The notes beneath the pieces were generated by a model, which had not been told where the DNA came from, did not search any database, and was given only the letters and a program-made list of their open reading frames with translations. DNA of 64,000 bases. Source: Halopenitus persicus (GTDB taxonomy: Archaea > Halobacteriota > Halobacteria > Halobacteriales > Haloferacaceae). Below, piece after piece: positions 51,897-59,059 of this stretch (its first letter is position 1; each line of letters opens with the position of its first letter). Position numbers and translations under genes: made by a program. Location: the NCBI RefSeq assembly GCF_900107205.1, contig NZ_FNPC01000003.1, positions 62,001 to 126,000 of the forward strand, given 5' to 3'.

Positions 51897-52493
51897 TCAG
51901 GCGCCCTCCTCGATCCGGTCGTATCGGTCCCGGAACCGCGAGCGGCAGGAGCCGCAGCAGAAGTGGTACAGCGTGCCGTCGATGCGCGCGGATTCGCCCT
52001 CCTCGGTGACGGAGTTGCCGCACTCCACGCAGTCGATCGCGAGATCGACGTCCGGGCCGACCGTCGAATCCCACGCGTGGGATTCGAGCAGCCGGACCGA
52101 GACGTCCCTGGCCGCGTCGGGGTCATCGAGGACGTCCGCGAGCAGGTCGCCGACGACTGCCGGGTCGAGGGTGGCCGTGCAGACGACCTCGCCGTCGGCC
52201 GTTTTAAATGCGTGGTCGACGCGCTCGTGCTCGCGGAGGGCACCGTATGCTTCGTCGACCGCCGAAAGCGGCAGGTCGATCCGGACGAGGACGGCGACGC
52301 CGCTCGAGAGCGTCCCGGGGTCGACCCGGAGCGTGAACCCCTCGATCACGCCGATTTCCTCGAGCCGGTCGACCCGGTCGGAGACCGCCGGGGCCGAGAG
52401 GTCGACCCGGTCGGCGATGTCGCTGAAGGGGCGTCTGGCGTCCTCGCTCAATAAGGCGAGGATCTCGCGGTCGATGTCGTCGAGGGTGCGCAT
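51897..52493 (-). CDS. Lrp/AsnC-type regulator with C-terminal TRASH metal-binding domain
   Basis: 198 residues. N-terminal winged helix-turn-helix: LDDIDREILALLSEDARRPF, DLSAPAVSDRVDRLEEIGVI (about 4-52). A RAM-like domain follows, then a TRASH-type metal domain with IDCVECGNSV...YHFCCGSCRSRF. Lrp-TRASH proteins in Halobacterium sense copper and control copper-efflux genes. Here it is divergent from a CopZ-like chaperone 121 nt away, supporting metal sensing. A 16-bp palindrome overlaps its TATA box (52510-52525), consistent with autoregulation. Confidence 0.92.
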   Translation of the reverse strand: MRTLDDIDREILALLSEDARRPFSDIADRVDLSAPAVSDRVDRLEEIGVIEGFTLRVDPGTLSSGVAVLVRIDLPLSAVDEAYGALREHERVDHAFKTADGEVVCTATLDPAVVGDLLADVLDDPDAARDVSVRLLESHAWDSTVGPDVDLAIDCVECGNSVTEEGESARIDGTLYHFCCGSCRSRFRDRYDRIEEGA

Positions 52494-52509
52494 AGAGCGG
52501 TTTGGATGG

Positions 52510-52525
52510 CGAGGTTTAAACCTCG
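52510..52525 (-). promoter_or_regulatory. 16-bp palindrome over the Lrp-TRASH promoter
   Basis: CGAGGTTTAAACCTCG is a perfect palindrome centred 25 nt before the regulator's ATG, with TTTAAA in the TATA position. It is the only such long palindrome between the regulator and the copper chaperone. Confidence 0.65.
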
Positions 52526-52614
52526 ATCGGCTATCGTGTCCGAACCAGAACCGGGGTGAATGAATTCGTATCGAAAGGGAAACCGGCATCAATCATCGGT
52601 CCCAAGGTACGGAT

Positions 52615-52812
52615 ATGACGGAACTCACCGTATCCGGAATGTCCTGTGGCGGCTGTGAAACGGCGGTCGTCGACGCGCTCTCGGAGGTTCCCGGCGTCGA
52701 AGACGCCACCGCTGACCACGAGGCCGGGGTCGTCACGGTCTCCGGCGACGCCGAGACCGAGTCGGTCGTGGCGGCGATCGACGACGCGGGATACGAGGTC
52801 GTCGACGTCTGA
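52615..52812 (+). CDS. Heavy-metal-associated (CopZ-like) copper chaperone
   Basis: 65 residues. Complete ferredoxin-like HMA domain with the metal loop GMSCGGCETAV (C11 and C14), giving two-coordinate Cu(I) binding. It would hand copper to an efflux ATPase, which is not in this window. Divergent partner of the Lrp-TRASH regulator. Its final codons and stop are duplicated just downstream. Confidence 0.94.
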   Translation: MTELTVSGMSCGGCETAVVDALSEVPGVEDATADHEAGVVTVSGDAETESVVAAIDDAGYEVVDV

Positions 52813-52826
52813 GGTCGTCGACGTCT
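52795..52826. repeat. 16-bp duplication carrying the chaperone's last codons and stop
   Basis: gaggtcgtcgacgtct at 52795 and 52811, each followed by ga(g): both copies read EVVDV-stop in their own frame. A third partial copy (gaggtcg) begins at 52827. Confidence 0.88.
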
Positions 52827-52858
52827 GAGGTCGGCGGCCGATTTCCCGACGACCATCG

Positions 52859-53368
52859 TTACCCTGGACGACCCTCCGCCGCGACGCGGCGTACGGTTTC
52901 GGCGGCATCCGCTCCGTAGGCGATGAACCGGACGTCCGAGAGCGTCTCCGGCGAGAAGGCGTCGATCTCCTCGCTGATGATCCGCGCCCCGCGCTCGAGG
53001 TCGAACCCGGCGACGCCGCAGCCGAGGGCCGGCATCACGAGCGACCGGTAGCCCTCGCGGTCGGCGCGTTTGAGCGCGTTGTGCGTTGCGAGTCGCACGC
53101 TCGCGGGCGTCGCCTTTCCGTCCCCGTAATGGGGCATCGCGGCCGCGTGGATCACGATCTCCGCGTCGAGGTCGTACGCGTCGGTGACCGCGGTCCCGCC
53201 GAGGTCGACCGGTCCCTTCGAAACCGCCTCCCCGTTGATTCCGGGGCCGGCGCCACGTCGGAGCGCGCCGGCGACTCCGGATCCCATTCGAAGGCTGGTC
53301 CCGGCGGCGTTCACCAGGACGTCGGCGGACCGTTCGGCGATGTCGCCCTGGACGACTGTGAACTCCAT
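52859..53368 (-). CDS. Macrodomain protein (ADP-ribose binding/hydrolysing)
   Basis: 169 residues. Macrodomain motifs: VVQGDIAERSADVLVNAAGT (about 5-24), GSGVAGALRRGAGPGI (about 29-44), IIHAAAMPHYGDG-type strand at about 71-83 and SLVMPALGCGVAGFDLERGA near 109. It likely removes or binds ADP-ribose or O-acetyl-ADP-ribose. It ends opposite the copper chaperone, with no functional link seen. Confidence 0.92.
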   Translation of the reverse strand: MEFTVVQGDIAERSADVLVNAAGTSLRMGSGVAGALRRGAGPGINGEAVSKGPVDLGGTAVTDAYDLDAEIVIHAAAMPHYGDGKATPASVRLATHNALKRADREGYRSLVMPALGCGVAGFDLERGARIISEEIDAFSPETLSDVRFIAYGADAAETVRRVAAEGRPG

Positions 53369-53588
53369 ACGGGATCGTGGCAGTCCGAGACGCAAAACGA
53401 CACCGGCGGGTCGGGACTCGCGGCGGATCCGAGGACGGGGTCCCGAACGTGAGGACGGGCCGGCACGCGAGGATCGGTTCCGAACGTGAGGGCGGGGCCC
53501 CGACCACGAGGGCCAGTTCCGAACGCGGGAACGAGCCCCGAACGGACGGAAGGGGAAGGTATACGACGGGGGCGTCGCATCGACCGGT

Positions 53589-54749
53589 ATGGACCGTGTC
53601 GCGATCATCGGCGCGTCGATGACGCAGTTCGGCGAGCGTGACGGCTGGGTGCTCGATCTCCTCTCGAAGGCGGGCACGGCCTGCCTCGCGGACGCCGGCG
53701 TCGACGCGAGCGAGCTCGACCATCTCTACGTATCGAACATGGCGAGCGGCGAGTTCGAGGGCCAGACCGGGATCCCGAACGCGTTGGCCCACGATCTGGC
53801 CGCGACGCCCGCCTACACCGCCCGGATCGACCAGACCTCCTCCTCGGGCGGCGCGGGCGTGTACGCCGCCTGGCAGTCGGTCGCCTCCGGCGCCTCGGAC
53901 CTGACGATGCTCGTCGGCGGCGAGAAGATGACCCACCGGAGCACGGCCGAGGCGACCGACGTGATCGCCTCGCTCACGCATCCGGTCGAGTACAAACACG
54001 GCGTCACGCTCCCCTCGTTCGCGGGGCTGACCGCCCGGCTCTACCTCGAGACCTACGACGCACCCCGCGAGTCGCTGGGCAAGGTCGCGGTGAAGAACCA
54101 CCGCAACGGCGTCGACAACCCCCACGCGCAGTTCCGGAAGGAGGTCGACCTGGAGACCGTCCTCGACTCGCCGATCGTCGCCGACCCGCTGCGCCTGTAC
54201 GACTTCTGTCCGATCACGGACGGATCGGCCGCGCTCCTCCTCTGCCCCGAATCGGTCGCCGAGGAGTACGTTCCCGCCGACGAGTACGTTACCGTTGCGG
54301 GGATCGGCGGCGCGACTGACACCCACGTCGTCCACGAGCGCGCGGACCCGACCACGATGGGCGGCGTCGTCGACTCGAGCGAGATCGCCTACGAGATGGC
54401 AGGACTGGGGCCGGACGACGTCGACGTCGCGGAGCTGCACGACATGTTCACGATCCTGGAGTTCCTCCAGTCCGAGGATCTGGGCTTCTTCGAGAAGGGC
54501 GAGGGGTGGCGGGCCGTCGAGGAGGGCGTCACCGACCGGGACGGCGAACTGCCGATCAACACCTCCGGCGGGTTGAAATCAAAGGGCCACCCGCTGGGCG
54601 CCTCCGGCGTCGCCCAGGTCTACGAGATATTCGCCCAGCTGACCGGGCAAGCCGGATCACGGCAGGTCGAGGCCGACGTGGGGCTCGCCTGCAACGTCGG
54701 CGGGTTCGGAAACTGCGTGACGACGACCGTGATGGAGGCGGGACGATGA
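53589..54749 (+). CDS. Thiolase-family protein with Ser in place of the nucleophilic Cys
   Basis: 386 residues of the archaeal/SCPx-like thiolase family (MDRVAIIGASMTQFGERDGW; LVGGEKMT; ELHDMFTILE near 282; CNVGGFGNC near the end). Typical active members have Cys in xCASGG; here the site reads QTSSSGGAG, so S84 occupies the nucleophile position. The distal HD and Cys-Gly-Gly-Phe-Gly motifs remain. It may have altered or lost condensation activity. The next gene overlaps it (ATGA, 54746-54749) and encodes its OB-fold partner. Confidence 0.88.
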   Translation: MDRVAIIGASMTQFGERDGWVLDLLSKAGTACLADAGVDASELDHLYVSNMASGEFEGQTGIPNALAHDLAATPAYTARIDQTSSSGGAGVYAAWQSVASGASDLTMLVGGEKMTHRSTAEATDVIASLTHPVEYKHGVTLPSFAGLTARLYLETYDAPRESLGKVAVKNHRNGVDNPHAQFRKEVDLETVLDSPIVADPLRLYDFCPITDGSAALLLCPESVAEEYVPADEYVTVAGIGGATDTHVVHERADPTTMGGVVDSSEIAYEMAGLGPDDVDVAELHDMFTILEFLQSEDLGFFEKGEGWRAVEEGVTDRDGELPINTSGGLKSKGHPLGASGVAQVYEIFAQLTGQAGSRQVEADVGLACNVGGFGNCVTTTVMEAGR

Positions 54750-55156
54750 GCGATCCGAACGCTGCCGGCGACGACGAGCCCGTCTTCGAGGCGGCGGAGT
54801 ACGCGGACGGCACGGTGACCTACCCGCCGCATCCGGTCGGACCGAACGGCGCGGACCGGGTCGGGACGATCGACCTCCGCGAGTACGACGCGGCGGTGAT
54901 CACCTGGACGGAGTCGACCGCCACCCCGCCGGGCGTGCGCGCGCCCAACACGCTCGCGATCGTCGAGTTCGACCTCGGCGAGGAGTACGACGGCCCGCCG
55001 GTCCGGGCGATCGGTCAGGTGGCCGACAACGCCGACGTGGACGTCGGCGACCCGGTGACGCCGGTCCACGCCGAGGAGCTCCGCGATCCCGACGCCGGGA
55101 TCCGCGAGCCCGACAGCCAGGACTGGGACGGCTTCCGTTTCGAACCGGTCGAATAG
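54746..55156 (+). CDS. DUF35/OB-fold acyl-CoA-associated protein lacking zinc ribbon
   Basis: 136 residues. The OB-fold core runs from RVGTIDLREYDAAVITWTES through NTLAIVEFDLGEEYDGPPVR to VDVGDPVTPVHAEELR. The usual N-terminal rubredoxin-like zinc ribbon is absent: the protein has no cysteine at all. Such proteins bridge thiolase and HMG-CoA synthase in archaea, channelling intermediates. Coupled to the upstream thiolase gene; no HMG-CoA synthase is next to it. Confidence 0.85.
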   Translation: MSDPNAAGDDEPVFEAAEYADGTVTYPPHPVGPNGADRVGTIDLREYDAAVITWTESTATPPGVRAPNTLAIVEFDLGEEYDGPPVRAIGQVADNADVDVGDPVTPVHAEELRDPDAGIREPDSQDWDGFRFEPVE

Positions 55157-55182
55157 TCGGGCGGGTCACGTAGCCAGGCCGG

Positions 55183-56202
55183 TCACGCGGTCGGCCCGCC
55201 ATCCCCATCGCCCCGTTTGTCGTCGTCCTGTTTCCCGTCGTCCTCGCCGTTCTCCCCCTCGCGGTCGTCGTCGTCCCGCGCTTCGTCGTCCTCTCCGTTC
55301 GATTCCGGCTCGCCGTCGGTCTCGAGGCTCCGCTTTATCGACTCGAGTTCGGCGTCGACGTCGACCTCGGGTGCGTCCGAGTCACCGTCCCCCGACTCCG
55401 ATTCCGGGTCGGCGTCGTCGTGCTCGTCGTTCGAATCGTCGTTCCGCGTCGGCTCGGTGACGTCGATCGAGACCGGTTTCGACCCGGCCCTTCCGGATTC
55501 GGACGTGACGCCGCCCGCGTCGTCGTCACGGCTGTCGCTCGACCGTCGTCGGCCGGATCGCTCCGGCTCGCCGGTCCGATCACGGTTCTCCGCGTCCGCC
55601 AGCAGGCCCTCGATCTCGGCGGTGAGTTCGCGCGCGTCCTCGAGGATCTCCCGGGAGGTCGCCTCCTGCGGGAGGTCCGACTCCGAGAGGGCGCGGCGGA
55701 GCTCCGAGAGCGAGCGCGTGAGCCCGGCGGCCGCCCCGTCGCGAACGTCCGCGAGCCGATCGCCTCCGGTCCGGGCTCGGTCGCCGCCGCGACGACCGGA
55801 CATCGATCGATCGGCGGCCGGGCGCAGCTCGCCGTCAGGGTCGGCCAGACGGAGCGACGCCTGGAGCAACTCGAGCGACCGGATCGTCGTCTCGAGCAGC
55901 GCGATCAGCGTCGGGATCGTGTAGCGCTCGGTGAGCCGCAACAGCTCGACCGGATTCGGCGGCCGGAACGGTGGACGCCGGCCCGAGCCCGGGATCGGAC
56001 TGCTACCGCCGGACCACAGTCCCGACGTCCGACGCTCGGACTCGAGATCCGACCGGAGCTCGGCGAGGACGTCGCTCAGTTCCGCGAGCCGGTCCTCAAG
56101 GGGCTCATCGAGGCGGTCGTCGGTTGGGTTGGTCTCGTCGGTTGGGTCGGTCTCGTCGGTCGGGTCCGACTCGTCGGGACGGTCGCGGTCGGAGGGAGTC
56201 AT
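55183..56202 (-). CDS. Haloarchaeal protein with acidic tail (DUF7547-like)
   Basis: 339 residues from ATG 56200-56202. A DPTDETDPTDETNPTDD repeat head; a coiled coil LAELSDVLAELRSDLESERR (about 38-57); a hydrophobic helix-rich block RPPNPVELLRLTERYTIPTL (about 80-99) then IALLETTIRSLELLQASLRL; a further helix SLSELRRALSESDLPQEA; and a disordered Asp/Glu-rich end of over 130 residues. The middle block may dimerise or bind membranes. I recall a similar halobacterial DUF (7547), but that is not certain. Function unknown. Confidence 0.7.
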   Translation of the reverse strand: MTPSDRDRPDESDPTDETDPTDETNPTDDRLDEPLEDRLAELSDVLAELRSDLESERRTSGLWSGGSSPIPGSGRRPPFRPPNPVELLRLTERYTIPTLIALLETTIRSLELLQASLRLADPDGELRPAADRSMSGRRGGDRARTGGDRLADVRDGAAAGLTRSLSELRRALSESDLPQEATSREILEDARELTAEIEGLLADAENRDRTGEPERSGRRRSSDSRDDDAGGVTSESGRAGSKPVSIDVTEPTRNDDSNDEHDDADPESESGDGDSDAPEVDVDAELESIKRSLETDGEPESNGEDDEARDDDDREGENGEDDGKQDDDKRGDGDGGPTA

Positions 56203-56252
56203 TACCCGGGATACGTCGTCCGGCGTCAAAAGGCTACGTGGCACGGAACCCG

Positions 56253-57335
56253 CTACTCGAATCGCGCGCGGCCGTACTGGACCGGCCACTCGACCTCGGC
56301 GCCGAGTTCGTGGGCCGCCTCCAGCGCCCACTGCGGATGGCGGAGATGTTCCCGGCCGAGCGCGACGACGTCGGCGCGTCCGTTCCGGACGAGCGCGTCG
56401 GCGTGGGTCGGATCGGTCACCTTGCCGACGGCCGCGACCGGCACGTCGGTCTCCTCGCGGATCGACTCGGCGTACGGGACCTGGTATCCGGGACCGGCGT
56501 CGGGAACCTGCTGGTCGGGGTGGATCCCCCCGCTGCTGACGTCGATCAGGTCGGCGCCCGCATCTGCGAGCGCGGGCGCCAGCCGGATCGAGTCCTCGAG
56601 GTCCCACGCCTCGCGGTCGGGGAGCCAGTCGGTCGCGGAGATCCGGACGAAGACCGGCTTCCCGTCGGGCCAGACCTCCCGGATCGCGGCGGTCACCTCC
56701 CGCGTTAGCCGGGTTCGGTTTCGGAAGCTTCCGCCGTACTCGTCGTCCCGGTCGTTCGCGACCGGCGAGAGGAACTCGTGGAGCAGATAGCCGTGGGCGG
56801 CGTGCACCTCCGCGATCTCGAAGCCCGCGTCACGTGCGCGTTCGGCCGCCGCGACGAACGCGTCGATCACGTCCGCGACGTCGTCGTGATTCATCGTGCG
56901 CGTTCGCGGCGGCTCGGCGTCGGGGTAGGGATACGGCCCGCTCGGCGCGATCGTCTCCCAGCCGCCCTCGTCGGGGCCGAGCGGATCGTGACCCTCCCAC
57001 GGTCGCGTGGTGGCGGCCTTTCGCCCGGCGTGTGCGAGCTGGATCCCGGGCGTCGCCCCCTGTGACCGAACGAACGAGGCGATCGGCTCGAGCGCCTCGG
57101 CGTGGTCGTCCGACCAGATCCCGAGGTCCTGCGGGGATATCCGCCCCCGTGGCTCGACGGCGGTCGCCTCCGTCATCACGATCCCGGCGCCGCCGACCGC
57201 ACGGGACCCGAGATGGACGCGGTGCCACTCCGTCGGGAACCCGTCCTCGGCGGAGTACTGGCACATCGGCGACACCATCACGCGGTTCCGGATCTCGGTC
57301 TCCCGGAGCGTGACCGGGGAAAACAGCGATGGCAT
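56253..57335 (-). CDS. Old Yellow Enzyme-type NADH:flavin oxidoreductase (YqjM-like)
   Basis: 360 residues, FMN TIM barrel. SPVTLRETEIRNRVMVSPMC starts the fold with the YqjM-type Cys; QLAHAGRKAA (about 98-107), EVHAAHGYLLHEFLSP (about 176-191, catalytic Tyr) and ARADVVALGREHLRHPQWAL near the end are diagnostic. It reduces activated alkenes with NAD(P)H; the natural substrate is unknown. Start at ATG 57333-57335, as upstream sequence is repeat DNA. Confidence 0.93.
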   Translation of the reverse strand: MPSLFSPVTLRETEIRNRVMVSPMCQYSAEDGFPTEWHRVHLGSRAVGGAGIVMTEATAVEPRGRISPQDLGIWSDDHAEALEPIASFVRSQGATPGIQLAHAGRKAATTRPWEGHDPLGPDEGGWETIAPSGPYPYPDAEPPRTRTMNHDDVADVIDAFVAAAERARDAGFEIAEVHAAHGYLLHEFLSPVANDRDDEYGGSFRNRTRLTREVTAAIREVWPDGKPVFVRISATDWLPDREAWDLEDSIRLAPALADAGADLIDVSSGGIHPDQQVPDAGPGYQVPYAESIREETDVPVAAVGKVTDPTHADALVRNGRADVVALGREHLRHPQWALEAAHELGAEVEWPVQYGRARFE

Positions 57336-57408
57336 ATCGGATCGACGGCCCCGGAACGGTAAGGCGATCCGATCGACGTCGGCGGGGGATCGCGACGTGG
57401 AGCCGCCT

Positions 57409-57455
57409 GCGACGTGCAATCCCTCGCGACGTGCAATCCCTCGCGACGCGCAATC
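57409..57455. repeat. Three 17-bp repeats upstream of the OYE gene
   Basis: gcgacgtgcaatccctc at 57409 and 57426, with a diverged third copy from 57443 (gcgacgcgcaatcgcg). The last copy runs into a gcgcgcgg(c)-rich hairpin. Confidence 0.85.
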
Positions 57456-57524
57456 GCGAGGGAGCCGCGCGCGGCGGCGCGCGAAGGGAAACGCCTTAAT
57501 GGACTACGCGCGCAGTTTCGGTGT

Positions 57525-58850
57525 ATGAGCAACGGCGAGGACGACCCGGACGACGCTCCCGAGGAGGCGTCGGCCGATCAGGACGTGGACGCACCCGACC
57601 TCCCCGAGGACGTGACCGAGGAGAGCCTGACCGAGTACCTCGACGAGATCGAGGCGCTGCTCGACGACGCCGAGACGGAGGCCGACCTCGACGACGTCGA
57701 GGCGCTGCTCGACGACGCCGCCGACTCGCTCGCGGACGCCGACCTCCCGGAACCGGACGAGGAGGACGAGGACGCGACGGACCCGCGGGAGACGCTCGAG
57801 TCCCGGATCGACGACATCCGGTCGGCCCTCGAGGACGCCCGCGGCCCCTACGCCGAGGACGTCGTCGAGTCCATCGAGGAGGCGATCGGGACGATCGAGG
57901 ACACGAAGTGGACCGCCGACGGGACGGCCGATATCGAGGACGCGATCGAGACGTTCGCCACCGACGTGGCGACCGAGCTCGACGTCGACGTCGAGCCCGA
58001 GACGGACGACGTCGACGCGCTCGTGTTGACCCTCGAGTCCATCGCGGAGGCGGTCTCCGACGCCGGCCTCGATCCGGACGCCGACGCCGACACGATCGGC
58101 GCGCTCGTCGAGAGCGTCGAGACGCTGTCGGACGACCTGGAGGCCGCCGAGGAGTGGGACGACCTCGAGACGCACGAGCAGCTGCACGCCCAGGGCTTTT
58201 ACGACGTCCTCGGCCACTACAAGGACTACCCGGTCGAGTGGTCCGCGCTGAAGGTCCACGAGCAGGAGGGCAACGTCGAGATGATCCTCCTCGCGCTCGA
58301 TTCCTTCCAGTCGGAGTTCATGGAGCGACACTGCCTCGAGGCGCTCCAGCGGATGGGCAAACGCGCCGCGACCGAGGACGCGGTCGACCGGATGCTCGAA
58401 CGAGCCGGCAAACGTGACAAGCCCGCGATCCGGATCCTCGGGAAGATGGCCGCCGAGGAGGCGACGGAGACCCTCGTCGAGTACGTCGACACCGATTCGG
58501 ACCCGCAGCTGCAGAAGGTGACGTTCAAGGCGCTCGGGGAGATCGGCGCGACGGAGGCCGTCCAGCCGCTGGCCAACAAGCTCGAGATGGAGAACGATCA
58601 GGTGCGGCCCTACGCGGCCCGCGCGCTCGGACTCATCGGCGACACACGCGCGATCGATCCCCTCGCTGAGACGCTCGAGTCCGACGACTCCGACGACGTC
58701 CGCGCCGCGGCCGCCTGGGCGCTGCGCCAGATCGGGACCGCGGACGCGCTCGAGGCGGTCGCCGAGTACGCCGACGAGCGTGTCTTCATCGTCCAGACCG
58801 AGGCCGAGAAGGCCGAGACGGCGCTCGAGGCGGCCGCGAAGCCCGCGTAG
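57525..58850 (+). CDS. HEAT-repeat protein with acidic N-terminus
   Basis: 441 residues from ATG 57525. First ~210 residues are Asp/Glu/Ala-rich coiled helices (DDAETEADLDDVEALLDDAA repeats). Then HEAT/PBS-lyase-like repeats: PAIRILGKMAAEEATETLVE (about 303), VTFKALGEIGATEAVQPLAN (about 332), VRPYAARALGLIGDTRAIDP (about 363) and VRAAAAWALRQIGTADALEA (about 397). A protein-protein interaction scaffold; partner unknown. Promoter ccttaatgg is about 27 nt upstream. Confidence 0.88.
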   Translation: MSNGEDDPDDAPEEASADQDVDAPDLPEDVTEESLTEYLDEIEALLDDAETEADLDDVEALLDDAADSLADADLPEPDEEDEDATDPRETLESRIDDIRSALEDARGPYAEDVVESIEEAIGTIEDTKWTADGTADIEDAIETFATDVATELDVDVEPETDDVDALVLTLESIAEAVSDAGLDPDADADTIGALVESVETLSDDLEAAEEWDDLETHEQLHAQGFYDVLGHYKDYPVEWSALKVHEQEGNVEMILLALDSFQSEFMERHCLEALQRMGKRAATEDAVDRMLERAGKRDKPAIRILGKMAAEEATETLVEYVDTDSDPQLQKVTFKALGEIGATEAVQPLANKLEMENDQVRPYAARALGLIGDTRAIDPLAETLESDDSDDVRAAAAWALRQIGTADALEAVAEYADERVFIVQTEAEKAETALEAAAKPA

Positions 58851-58904
58851 ACGGCACCGGCAGTCGCGTTTCCGTTCGTTCGGGTTCGTTGCGACTCGTT
58901 CAGT

Positions 58905-58950
58905 TTCGGTTTCGTCCGTTCGACTTCGGTTTCGTCCGTTCGACGTCAGC
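58905..58950. repeat. 20-bp tandem repeats upstream of the PLD-like gene
   Basis: ttcggtttcgtccgttcgac at 58905 and 58925, with a third degenerate copy at about 58945. It is located between the HEAT-repeat gene and the promoter at 59031. Confidence 0.8.
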
Positions 58951-59030
58951 TTCGTCCCTTCGGCGTTCCGATCGGGACGCGCCGGATCCGGCGTCCGGCC
59001 GGCGATTCCGACGTCTTCGCCACCCGGAGG

Positions 59031-59037
59031 TTTATAA
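59031..59037 (+). promoter_or_regulatory. TATA box of the PLD-like gene
   Basis: tttataa at 59031-59037, in the string ggtttataagc, is 23-29 nt before the GTG at 59060. This sets both promoter and start. Confidence 0.65.
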
Positions 59038-59059
59038 GCGGAAGCGCGCCAGACGCCCC

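Noticed and set aside
52593-54440. Long minus-strand frames opposite the copper chaperone, macrodomain and thiolase genes
   Set aside because: Composition is that of reverse-read GC-rich coding DNA with no domain; real genes with recognised motifs lie in the other frames.
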